Part shown: positions 7,210 through 13,525 of the stretch, piece by piece
How the letters are laid out: each line of letters begins with the position of its first letter
Numbering within the stretch: position 1 is the stretch's first letter
Assembly (NCBI GenBank): GCA_964361655.1
Contig: CAYIBD010000012.1
Coordinates: forward strand, 1 to 19,539
Reading direction: 5' to 3'
Source: CAYIBD01 sp964361655
GTDB lineage: Bacteria > Patescibacteriota > Minisyncoccia > Sungbacterales > SURF-37
DNA: 19,539 bases
Made by a program: the position numbers and the translations under genes
Notes under the pieces: generated by a model
What the model was told of the DNA's origin: nothing
Databases searched by the model: none
Seen by the model: the letters and a program-made list of their open reading frames with translations, nothing else

Positions 7210-8598
7210 TCACCCCCGCGGGTGGGACTTAAATTTCCGCTTCATGGTCTCGATCAACCGCGCCTGGAGAATGGTCTCCTGGATGCCGGAAGACATCTCG
7301 CGGAGGATGACCATCCCGTCGAGCGCCTCTTTTTGGCCGATAATCAAGGCGTACTCCGCACCGAGGCGATCGGCGACCTTCAGCTGCGAGCGGATGGAGT
7401 CCCGCCCCAACGACTCGGCCGCACTGATCCCCGCCCGGCGGAGCTCTTCCATGACGCGGAAGCTCTTGCGCTTGGCCAGCTCGCCCAGTTGCACGACGAA
7501 CGCCCGGGTCTTCGGCGCCGGGGGCACCTTCGTTCCACGCTCCTTGACGATCGCAACCAGCCGCTCGAGGCCAAGCGCCCCACCGACCGCCGGCGTTGGA
7601 CGGCCGCCCACGAGTTCAATGAGGCCATCATAGCGACCGCCCCCCACCACCGCAAGCCGCTTCACGGGGGCGGCCTCGTGTGCCGGTGCACCGTCCGATG
7701 CCGCACGTTCCGGCGCCGGCGCTGCGGTAGGCGGCTCCTCGGTCGCGGCTTTCCGTTCTTCGACGAAGAGCTCGAACACCGTTCGGGTGTAGTAGTCCAA
7801 GCCGCGCACGAGGTGCGGATTCAACACGTACGGCAGCGCGTTCTCCTCCAGGAACTCCAACAGGGCTTTGAAGTGATTGCGGCAGAGTTCGCAGAGGCGA
7901 TCCAGGAACTGCGGGGCGGCCTTCTTCACCATCACGCACTTCTCCTCGGTGCAATCGAGGAGCCGCATGGGGTTCACCCGGAAACGATCCTTACAGTCGC
8001 GGCAGAGCCCACGGACCTTGCCGCGATAGTACTGGGTGAGCTGGGTGCGGTACGCCGGCCGGCATCCTGGACAGCCCACGCTATTGACCTCCACCGTCGC
8101 CTCGGCGAGCCCCCATTCCCTCAAAAAGGTATGGAAAACGTGGATAACTTGAGCATCGGCAACGGCCGCGTCATCGCCCACGAGCTCCAGGCCCCACTGG
8201 TGGAGCTCGCGGAAGCGTCCGCGCTGTGGAGATTCGTGCCGGAAGAATGAACCAACATAGTATAGCTTCACCGGCTGAGGCCACGATGACATCCCGTGTT
8301 CAACATAGGCACGGGCAATGGGTGCTGTCCCTTCTGGGCGGAGCACTAGCGCATCCCCGCCCCGGGTCTTGAAGCTATACAGCTGCTTGGAGACGATGTC
8401 GGTCGCCTTCCCGACGCCCACGTAAAAGAGATCCGTATCCTCAAGGTGCGGCGTGTCAATCCGTTCAAAACCGTAGAAGGTCGAGAGGGTGCGGATCGAG
8501 TCACGAATCCGCTCCCACAACCGCTGGTCTTCGGGGAGAATGTCGTGCGTCCCCCGCGGGCGCTGGAAGGATTTAGGTTTTTCTCTTGCCTTCGGCAT
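7210..8598 (-). CDS. hisS: Histidyl-tRNA synthetase
   Basis: HisRS charges tRNA-His with histidine. The 462 residues include the N-terminal RPRGTHDILPED, motif 2 FFRHESPQRGRFRELHQ (118-134, R120 for ATP), the histidine-specific motif LVRGLDYYTRT (263-273) and GGGRYDGL (319-326), then the anticodon-binding domain. A cysteine-rich insertion (C176, C179, C199, C202, C216, C221, C236, C239) looks metal-binding and occurs in a subset of bacterial HisRS. Between the histidine motif and GGGRYDGL lies an Ala/Pro/Glu-rich insertion of about 33 residues (281-313) that looks disordered. The ATG at 8598 is 3 nt from the heptamer hairpin element and has no usual SD site. It is probably read from the lepB promoter, since lepB ends 120 nt upstream. 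Confidence 0.96.
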   Translation of the reverse strand: MPKAREKPKSFQRPRGTHDILPEDQRLWERIRDSIRTLSTFYGFERIDTPHLEDTDLFYVGVGKATDIVSKQLYSFKTRGGDALVLRPEGTAPIARAYVEHGMSSWPQPVKLYYVGSFFRHESPQRGRFRELHQWGLELVGDDAAVADAQVIHVFHTFLREWGLAEATVEVNSVGCPGCRPAYRTQLTQYYRGKVRGLCRDCKDRFRVNPMRLLDCTEEKCVMVKKAAPQFLDRLCELCRNHFKALLEFLEENALPYVLNPHLVRGLDYYTRTVFELFVEERKAATEEPPTAAPAPERAASDGAPAHEAAPVKRLAVVGGGRYDGLIELVGGRPTPAVGGALGLERLVAIVKERGTKVPPAPKTRAFVVQLGELAKRKSFRVMEELRRAGISAAESLGRDSIRSQLKVADRLGAEYALIIGQKEALDGMVILREMSSGIQETILQARLIETMKRKFKSHPRG

Positions 8599-8601
8599 AA
8601 G

Positions 8602-8681
8602 CCTACGAATTACGAATGCTGACCGAATTACGAATTACGAATTCCCACATTCGTAATTCGAGAAAAATTCGTAATTCGTAG
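8602..8681 (-). repeat. TACGAAT nested hairpin element, copy A (hisS start)
   Basis: The outer arms CTACGAATTACGAAT (8603-8617) and its exact complement (8667-8681) pair over 15 bp. Inside, CGAATTACGAAT pairs with ATTCGTAATTCG (8649-8660) over 12 bp. The arms are made of the heptamer TACGAAT in tandem. Read on the minus strand the element runs up to CGTAGG, then CTT and the hisS ATG. It lies within the expected lepB-hisS transcript. Confidence 0.85.
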
Positions 8682-8718
8682 TACATAGTAGCAGTCGCCG
8701 GAATGCAGTAGGCATCCA

Positions 8719-9315
8719 TCAGGGTTGGGGCAGTACGCCGAATCGGGCGATGGGCCAGGCGCGGAAGACCGCGCGGCCGGTGATGTACTTCTGCTCCAAC
8801 GCCCCCCACGTCCGTGAATCCGAACTGAAGACCCGGTTGTCGCCGAGAACCACGAAGTGCTTCGGGCCGAGCGTAAAGCGGCTGCTGCCCCGCTCCCAAG
8901 CGCCAGGGGGGAGGTAGGGCTCCGTGAGCGTGAATCCTTCGGGACGCTCGGTGTTGAAGATGACGATCCCTTCCTCCCGAATCTCAACCGTCTCCCCGGG
9001 GAGTCCGATGATCCGTTTGATGAAATACTCACGGGGATTCACGGGGTAGTGGAACACGACGACCTCCCCCCGCCTCGGCTCGCGGAAAAAGTACGACAGC
9101 TCATCAATCACGAGGTATTCACGGTCATGGTAGTTCGGCTCCATCGAGGCCCCCCGGACGATGAAGGGCTGCGCAATAAAGTAGCGGATCGGGATCGCAA
9201 TGGCCGCGGCGATCAGCGTGAGGCGCAAAAATTCTCCGAAAGTTCGGAGAATGGCTTTCAGTTTCGATGAGGACTCTACTTCCTCGCGCTCACCAACGCC
9301 GGAATCTTCAGGCAC
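8719..9315 (-). CDS. lepB: Signal peptidase I
   Basis: LepB cleaves signal peptides from exported proteins at the outer face of the cytoplasmic membrane. Starting at GTG 9315 it has 198 residues: a short charged N-terminus, one transmembrane helix (about 30-49), the catalytic serine in RGASMEP (S57), the general-base lysine in YFIKRIIGLPGE (K100) and box E GDNRVFSSDSRTWG. The frame is open upstream to 9480, but that part is translated from the heptamer repeat and the promoter and is unlikely to be protein. A strong promoter puts transcription at or next to this GTG, so the mRNA may be leaderless. It is probably co-transcribed with hisS. Confidence 0.92.
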   Translation of the reverse strand: MPEDSGVGEREEVESSSKLKAILRTFGEFLRLTLIAAAIAIPIRYFIAQPFIVRGASMEPNYHDREYLVIDELSYFFREPRRGEVVVFHYPVNPREYFIKRIIGLPGETVEIREEGIVIFNTERPEGFTLTEPYLPPGAWERGSSRFTLGPKHFVVLGDNRVFSSDSRTWGALEQKYITGRAVFRAWPIARFGVLPQP

Positions 9316-9321
9316 AGGCGC

Positions 9322-9350
9322 ATTGTAGCGCACGTTTTTGACTTTGACAA
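9322..9350 (-). promoter_or_regulatory. lepB promoter giving a leaderless mRNA
   Basis: On the minus strand TTGTCA (9350-9345) and TACAAT (9327-9322) are separated by exactly 17 nt. The seventh base after the -10 box is the G of the proposed GTG start at 9315, so the transcript would have no leader. Confidence 0.7.
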
Positions 9351-9366
9351 CCCTTTCCCCTATCCT
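9338..9366 (+). promoter_or_regulatory. Possible pth promoter, overlapping the lepB promoter
   Basis: TTGACT (9338-9343) and TATCCT (9361-9366) are 17 nt apart on the plus strand. Its -35 lies next to the lepB -35 on the other strand, so the two promoters would compete for polymerase. The -10 match is only moderate. Transcription would begin inside the left arm of repeat copy B. Confidence 0.4.
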
Positions 9367-9450
9367 ACGAATTACGAACTGGATCGAATTACGAACTACG
9401 AACACACGGTATTCGTAATTCGTACTTCGGGAATATTCGTAATTCGTAGG
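9364..9450 (+). repeat. TACGAAT nested hairpin element, copy B (pth start)
   Basis: The outer arms CCTACGAATTACGAA (9364-9378) and its exact complement (9436-9450) pair over 15 bp. The inner arms are CGAATTACGAA and TTCGTAATTCG variants, with an extra TACGAAC unit. The right arm ends CGTAGG, then TTTT and the pth ATG. The layout is the same as copies A and C, but the spacers differ in sequence. Confidence 0.85.
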
Positions 9451-9454
9451 TTTT

Positions 9455-10018
9455 ATGTACCTCGTCGTTGGTCTTGGCAACCCGGGTCCGCACTATCAGG
9501 GCACACGGCATAACATCGGCCGCGAGACACTGCTCGCTAGCCAAAAGAAATTCGGACTGCCGGAATTCGCGCAAAGTGCAAAGTATAAAGCGCTAATCGC
9601 CGAGGGCAAAATCGGGAAGGAACGCGTTACCTTTCTTCTGCCGGAAACTTTTGTCAATAAATCCGGCAGCGCCGTGGCCCCGGCGCTCCGGTATTACAAA
9701 GTCAAACCGAAGAATCTGATTCTGCTCCACGACGACGTGGACCTTCTGCTGGGATCAGCCAAACTCTCCTACGGCCGCGGCTCGGCCGGACACAAAGGCG
9801 TGGAATCGGTAATGCGCGCGGTAAAAGCAAAGGACTTCTGGCGCATGCGCATCGGCGTCCAAAAAAAGCGAAGAGTCCTAGGCGAGAATCTGGTGTTGCA
9901 AAAATTCCGCGGCGATGAATTAACCACTGTTAAAAAAATCATCAAAAAAAGTTTAGTTGCCATCGAGACCATCGCCACCGCCTGCCCCGAGCGCGCGATG
10001 AATGAGTATAACGCATAA
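9455..10018 (+). CDS. pth: Peptidyl-tRNA hydrolase
   Basis: Pth releases tRNA from prematurely dropped peptidyl-tRNAs. The 187 residues match the family: VVGLGNPG (N9), TRHNIG with catalytic H19, a NKSGSAV block in place of the usual MNxSG, LHDDVDLLLG with the conserved aspartate, and FWRMRIGV. The loop usually written GGHNGLxS reads AGHKGVES here, so the substrate-binding asparagine is replaced by lysine. The C-terminus is Lys-rich. The ATG follows the heptamer element by 4 nt and has no SD site. It diverges from lepB, and its stop lies beside the terminator of the opposing gene. Confidence 0.95.
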   Translation: MYLVVGLGNPGPHYQGTRHNIGRETLLASQKKFGLPEFAQSAKYKALIAEGKIGKERVTFLLPETFVNKSGSAVAPALRYYKVKPKNLILLHDDVDLLLGSAKLSYGRGSAGHKGVESVMRAVKAKDFWRMRIGVQKKRRVLGENLVLQKFRGDELTTVKKIIKKSLVAIETIATACPERAMNEYNA

Positions 10019-10060
10019 AGAAAACCCCGCCGCAGTGACGAGTGCCACTGCAGAGCGGGG
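10018..10060 (-). terminator. Rho-independent terminator of the membrane-protein gene
   Basis: A stem of CCCCGC (10025-10030) with GCGGGG (10055-10060) and GCAGTG (10032-10037) with CACTGC (10046-10051) is followed on the minus strand by TTTTCTTT. It lies 17 bp past the stop of the minus-strand gene and touches the pth stop, so it may also help end pth transcription. Confidence 0.8.
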
Positions 10061-10077
10061 CATGCCGTGAGCGAGGA

Positions 10078-10560
10078 TTACCCTCGAATCGGCTTGGGAA
10101 AGAGCCGGCGAACCGAGCGAGGCGCGGTGGAGGTGAGCTTGGACTCAAGCGATACAGCCCACGCTAGTTTCTCTGATGTATCCTTCATCTGATACAACTT
10201 CCGTCGGATGTGCTGCATCTCTGGCCTTGCGGCCAATTCCCCAAGAACAGCAATTTGCCAACGAATGCCGAAACGCGCGTACAGGAGATACCAAAGAGTC
10301 CAACCGACTACGGCAATTGCGATCATTCCCCAGATGAGGATGGGGAACTGCCACTCGCGACTGACAACGCTGGAAAACCATATCTGCCAGCGGTGATAAT
10401 GCGTGCCTAGAACGGAAGCGGCAAGGAGCGCGAGTATTCCTCCAAATGCGCAGTTCCTCCGCAATGAGGAGATACGCTGGATGGCCTTTCCCACCGCCTC
10501 TGCTAAATTGCGTTCCGCATCGGCCAACATCTCAATGGTAATGACCCCAGGGTGTGCCAT
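10078..10560 (-). CDS. Two-helix membrane protein of unknown function
   Basis: I do not recognise this 160-residue protein. It has an N-terminal part of about 35 residues that could be helical and amphipathic (AERNLAEAVGKAIQRISSLRR), a first hydrophobic segment at about 37-55, a second at about 72-95 (FPILIWGMIAIAVVGWTLWY), and a soluble basic C-terminal part with a helical look (QHIRRKLYQMKDTSEKLAWA). The gene is credible: AAAGGAGG lies 8 nt before the ATG and a rho-independent terminator follows the stop. It stands alone, convergent with pth and divergent from the mfd-like gene. A weak promoter (TTGCAT at 10617-10612, 18 nt, TAATGA at 10593-10588) may serve it. The 184 bp upstream, to 10744, show no other feature. 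Confidence 0.75.
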   Translation of the reverse strand: MAHPGVITIEMLADAERNLAEAVGKAIQRISSLRRNCAFGGILALLAASVLGTHYHRWQIWFSSVVSREWQFPILIWGMIAIAVVGWTLWYLLYARFGIRWQIAVLGELAARPEMQHIRRKLYQMKDTSEKLAWAVSLESKLTSTAPRSVRRLFPKPIRG

Positions 10561-10744
10561 CTCCCGATCCTCCTTTTGTCAAAGATCTCATTAAAGCAGA
10601 ACCCCTTCTGTATGCAATCCTAGCAGAAGGTACCAGAACTGTCCACGAATGTCTTGGTTGGATGCATACTACCACAGTAAATCTTTGTGTCTGGATCTGT
10701 TGAAGTTTGATGGATTAAAGGGTAACTCAATGTTTATGTGATGA

Positions 10745-12448
10745 ATGGTTGAACACAAGCAGATAACAAGCACCGTGTTCATCGCCGGCATCACCCCTTA
10801 TTTTCTCGAGCGGGGTAATTTATGGTTCACGGAACATTTTGAGGACATCAGGCGTAAGGCCAGGCGCGATCCCTGGTGGCGGGAGCATACGCTTTTCCTN
10901 NNNNNNNNNNNNNNNNNNNNNNNNNNNNNNNNNNNNNNNNNNNNNNNNNNNNNNNNNNNNNNNNNNNNNNNNNNNNNNNNNNNNNNNNNNNNNNNNNNNC
11001 AAGCCAAGAAGCTTTCCCGCTACATCGGATTTGAAACCCCTGCCATCCATCGCCTGGGTGGAATCTCATGGGAAACTACCAAGCGCAAAGCCAAGGAAGA
11101 GGCCAGGAAATTCGCCGAGGAACTCATCGCTATTTTTCGCGGCCGGGCCAGAGCCAGCCGGCCGCCTTATCCACTCCACCATGAAATCCAGCGGCACCTC
11201 GCGAGCACCTTCCCATTTGAGGAAACGCCGGATCAGCGCCGAGCCCTTGAGGAAATCCATGCCGACCTGTCAGCCGACAAGCCCATGGATCGCCTGCTCC
11301 TGGGTGACGTCGGCTTTGGCAAGACCGAACTTGCCATCCGCGCCGCCTGCCGCGTGGCCTATTCGGGCAAGCAAGTATCACTCCTTGCGCCAACCACTAT
11401 TCTCGCTGACCAGCACCTGGCCACGTTCCACGAGCGCCTGAAGGGACTGCCGATCGAAGTTGGCGGCCTCACTCGGCTGACGCCGAAGCGAGAAGTTCCA
11501 AAAATAATTGAAAAAATGAAAAAAGGAGAAACCGATATCATCATCGGCACCCACCGCCTCCTCTCGCGGGATATTGTGTTTCGTGATTTGGGTCTGGTTA
11601 TTGTGGACGAGGAGCAGCGCTTCGGCGTGCGACATAAAGAACATTTCAAGCAGCTCCGGGCCGAAGTTGACCCCGTTAGAGGCAAGACGCCTTTGGCGTC
11701 TGCCGCGCCTGCGGCGCGGGCCTCTAACGGGGTTGATATTCTCTCGCTTTCGGCCACGCCCATCCCGCGCACCCTGTCTCTGGCCTTGGCGAAGTTTCGT
11801 GATATCTCCATTATCCAAACGCCTCCGGCCGGCCGCCTGCCGATCCATACCTCGGTCTTGCCATTCTCCAAAGCTATAGCCCGCGAAGCCATAGCTGCCG
11901 AACTTAAACGCCACGGCCAAATCTTCTACCTCTGGAACCGCATTGAGAACATCGAGGCCATGCGACGCGACATCGAGCGGTTGGCACCCCAAGCCACGGT
12001 GGCTATTCTCCACGGCCGGATGCGCGAACGAGAATTGATCCGCGCCATGCATGAGTTCCGCTCCGGCAACATCGATATTTTGCTGGCCACGACCATTATT
12101 GAAAATGGCCTTGATCTTCCGAGCGTGAACACCCTGATCGTGGCCAATGCCGCTCGGCTCGGCCTCTCGCAGGCCTATCAGATCCGCGGCCGGATCGGCC
12201 GCGGGGATAAGCCGGCCTATGCCTATTTTCTATATCCGGCTCGCTCACTTACGGAAAAAGGCAAACTCCGGTTAAAAGCGCTCCGCGAAGCCGAGGGCCT
12301 TGGCGCCGGATTCCAAATTGCGCTGAAAGACCTTGAAATCCGCGGGGCGGGCAATGTCCTCGGCCGCCAGCAATCCGGCACCATGAACAAAGTCGGCTTG
12401 AACCTCTATGCCCAGCTCCTCGGCGAGGCGCTGGAAGAACTCAACTAA
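10745..12448 (+). CDS. mfd: Mfd-like translocase (transcription-repair coupling factor), with assembly gap
   Basis: The part after the gap (from 11000) is clearly the Mfd motor, which frees stalled RNA polymerase and recruits repair. The segment SRYIG..HRLGGISWETTKRKAKEEARKF (split here by FETPAI) is specific to Mfd rather than RecG. Helicase motifs follow: Walker A GDVGFGKTE (187-195), APTTILADQH, IIGTHRLL, DEEQRFGVRHKE (288-299), SATPIPRT (336-343) and QIRGRIGRG. The protein ends at VGLNLYAQLLGEALEELN, so the C-terminal D7 domain is missing. The UvrB-like N-terminal domains are also absent: only 51 residues precede the gap. Those 51 residues (WFTEHFEDIRRKARRDPWW) are unfamiliar and could be a short N-terminus leading into the polymerase-interacting domain lost in the gap. 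The frame matches across the Ns, but a 100-N gap is of arbitrary length, so joining the two parts is provisional. A 22-residue insertion (310-331) is described separately. Confidence 0.85.
   Translation: MVEHKQITSTVFIAGITPYFLERGNLWFTEHFEDIRRKARRDPWWREHTLFXXXXXXXXXXXXXXXXXXXXXXXXXXXXXXXXXXQAKKLSRYIGFETPAIHRLGGISWETTKRKAKEEARKFAEELIAIFRGRARASRPPYPLHHEIQRHLASTFPFEETPDQRRALEEIHADLSADKPMDRLLLGDVGFGKTELAIRAACRVAYSGKQVSLLAPTTILADQHLATFHERLKGLPIEVGGLTRLTPKREVPKIIEKMKKGETDIIIGTHRLLSRDIVFRDLGLVIVDEEQRFGVRHKEHFKQLRAEVDPVRGKTPLASAAPAARASNGVDILSLSATPIPRTLSLALAKFRDISIIQTPPAGRLPIHTSVLPFSKAIAREAIAAELKRHGQIFYLWNRIENIEAMRRDIERLAPQATVAILHGRMRERELIRAMHEFRSGNIDILLATTIIENGLDLPSVNTLIVANAARLGLSQAYQIRGRIGRGDKPAYAYFLYPARSLTEKGKLRLKALREAEGLGAGFQIALKDLEIRGAGNVLGRQQSGTMNKVGLNLYAQLLGEALEELN
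10900..10999. other. Assembly gap of exactly 100 Ns
   Basis: The run of exactly 100 Ns is the usual placeholder for a scaffold gap of unknown size. By family comparison the polymerase-interacting domain of Mfd should lie just before residue 86, and this normally needs more than 100 bp. The real missing sequence is therefore probably longer. Confidence 0.95.
11671..11732 (+). repeat. Three-way-junction palindromic element inserted in mfd
   Basis: The outer 13-bp arms CCCCGTTAGAGGC (11671-11683) and GCCTCTAACGGGG (11720-11732) enclose two perfect 7-bp hairpins: AGACGCC-TTT-GGCGTCT (11685-11701) and CCGCGCC-TGC-GGCGCGG (11703-11719). Of 62 nt, 54 are paired. GTTGA flanks it on both sides (11666-11670 and 11732-11736). 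The added 66 bp keep the reading frame and encode 22 residues between helicase motifs II and III. Confidence 0.85.
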
Positions 12449-12492
12449 CACCGTGCACAACAGAAGCAAGCTGTCATGAACGTATTCCGTCG

Positions 12493-12540
12493 CCTCACTC
12501 CTCACTTATTTCACCCGCCTCTGTCCTCACTTACTTCACT
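12493..12540 (+). repeat. CCTCACT heptamer repeats downstream of mfd
   Basis: CCTCACT occurs twice in tandem (12493-12506), again at 12525-12531, and as CTTCACT at 12534-12540. The 206-bp gap between mfd and pyrE otherwise holds a small inverted repeat (AACATTT/AAATGTT at 12543-12560) and the pyrE terminator. No gene was seen in it. Confidence 0.5.
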
Positions 12541-12598
12541 TAAACATTTGTTTAAATGTTATAGCATGATGGGAATGTGCGTGACGCAGGTGCGCCCG

Positions 12599-12638
12599 AA
12601 AAATAAATCGCCCACCAAGCGCGCTGGCTCGATGGGCG
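12599..12638 (-). terminator. Probable terminator after pyrE
   Basis: CGCCCA (12609-12614) pairs with TGGGCG (12633-12638) around the self-complementary AGCGCGCT. On the minus strand the stem is followed by ATTTATTTTT. It lies 17-56 bp past the pyrE stop. Confidence 0.6.
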
Positions 12639-12654
12639 TAACGGCTTCCCTGCC

Positions 12655-13311
12655 CTACTTGCACCCGGGGCAATTCCGAACGTGAGCGCTAAGCGCTGCC
12701 GGGTACTCCACACATCTACGGCGCAGTTCGTCCGTAATAACTGTTATCCGCTGGTAGAGATCAAGGAGCCACGACCAGTGGTAGACCGCCCGGAACGGAC
12801 GTCCTGCTACCGGTGCGTCCTCGGGACTCCCCCGATCAATGAGTACTACGGTCCCGACGACCGCAAGCCCCTGCGCCTCATAGAGATCGATCACGGTGCC
12901 GAGCGAACTACCCGTACTACGAACGCTCTCTATGACCACAACTCGCTGCCCCAACTTCCATTGACCTGCGATACCTCCCGCCGCATCGCGGTACGGTGAA
13001 ATCATCGGAATATAGGTCTTCAGCATCACTGAAACGGCAAGGGGGGTCGAGCCGAGTGGTACGTCGCTGATCCGATCAGATTCGCCGAAGAACGCCCTTC
13101 CGGCCGCGATGACGAGATCGGCCGCATCGTTGAGGAGACGGGGGAAGCTCAGGAAAGGACCCAAGCCGTCAATATAGAAGGGGGAACGGGGCGCCTCCGG
13201 ATGTGTATCGTGAGCGTTGAGGCGGAACCCTTGCATGGGTTCAAATTGCACTGCGCCTACTTCGAAAAGGCGCCGCGCAAGGTGATTCTTGCGCTCATCG
13301 AACGCCACCAC
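12655..13311 (-). CDS. pyrE: Orotate phosphoribosyltransferase-like protein (divergent PyrE)
   Basis: This 218-residue protein has the type I phosphoribosyltransferase layout of PyrE: a substrate segment PFYIDGLGPFLSFPR (about 44-58), VPLGSTPLAV in place of VPTGGIPLA, and the PRPP loop VVVIESVRSTGSS followed by VVLIDRG. The PRPP loop normally carries two acidic residues (D/E-D); here the second is serine. The catalytic loop that usually contains RKExKxHG reads SPYRDAAGG and lacks its lysine. Genomic position supports the PyrE call, because pyrF is two genes upstream in the same tight operon, but activity as OPRTase is uncertain. The GTG at 13311 follows GGAGGT with 8 nt spacing. The C-terminus ends CVEYPAALSAHVRNCPGCK, with a CPGC pair. 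Confidence 0.75.
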   Translation of the reverse strand: MVAFDERKNHLARRLFEVGAVQFEPMQGFRLNAHDTHPEAPRSPFYIDGLGPFLSFPRLLNDAADLVIAAGRAFFGESDRISDVPLGSTPLAVSVMLKTYIPMISPYRDAAGGIAGQWKLGQRVVVIESVRSTGSSLGTVIDLYEAQGLAVVGTVVLIDRGSPEDAPVAGRPFRAVYHWSWLLDLYQRITVITDELRRRCVEYPAALSAHVRNCPGCK

Positions 13312-13333
13312 TGGTACCCACCTCCCTTCTTAC

Positions 13334-13521
13334 CTACTCCGCCTCCTCCGCCGCCTCCGGTTCGAGAATTCTTGTCCTGCACCGATAGCGGTAATAGAAA
13401 GAGGTGGGGTTGATGGTCTTGCAATCCGGATTCGGACACTCTCGCATCGGCATGTGCTCCTGGAGCTTACGACCGAAGTAGGGCGGGCTCCCACGGTGCC
13501 GCAGTAGAACTTTTCTGGCAT
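13334..13521 (-). CDS. Small cysteine-rich protein, apparent frameshift
   Basis: An excellent SD (GGAGGTGA) overlaps the pyrF stop and precedes an ATG at 13521 (MPEKFYCGT). After about 9 codons this frame turns into low-quality Ser/Arg-rich sequence. The -1 frame then reads GSPPYFGRKLQEHMPMRECP followed by NPDCKTINPTSFYYRYRC and an acidic tail, ending in TAG at 13334. Joined, the two frames give about 62 residues with cysteines spaced like a zinc ribbon (FYC, ECPNPDC, RYRC). A single missing base between about 13480 and 13505 would explain it. Alternatively a 39-codon ORF begins at the ATG at 13453, preceded by AGGAG. I do not recognise the family. Its place between pyrF and pyrE, 4 nt after the first and 22 nt before the second, says it is part of the operon. 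Confidence 0.45.
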
Positions 13522-13525
13522 GCGT

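Noticed and set aside
7222..8250. A 342-codon plus-strand open frame opposite hisS
   Set aside because: HisS motifs are complete on the minus strand; the opposite frame shows no family features.
9316..9480. N-terminal extension of lepB through the repeat
   Set aside because: The extra residues are translated from the TACGAAT element and the promoter; the lepB promoter lies inside this stretch.
11000..12448. RecG helicase
   Set aside because: The HRLGGISWETTKRKAKEEA segment and the DVGFGKTELAIRAA style are those of Mfd, and the RecG wedge domain is not seen.
13257..13439. A 60-codon glycine-run ORF overlapping the pyrE start
   Set aside because: The glycine run is a GC-rich triplet stretch read out of frame, and the ORF has no start signal.
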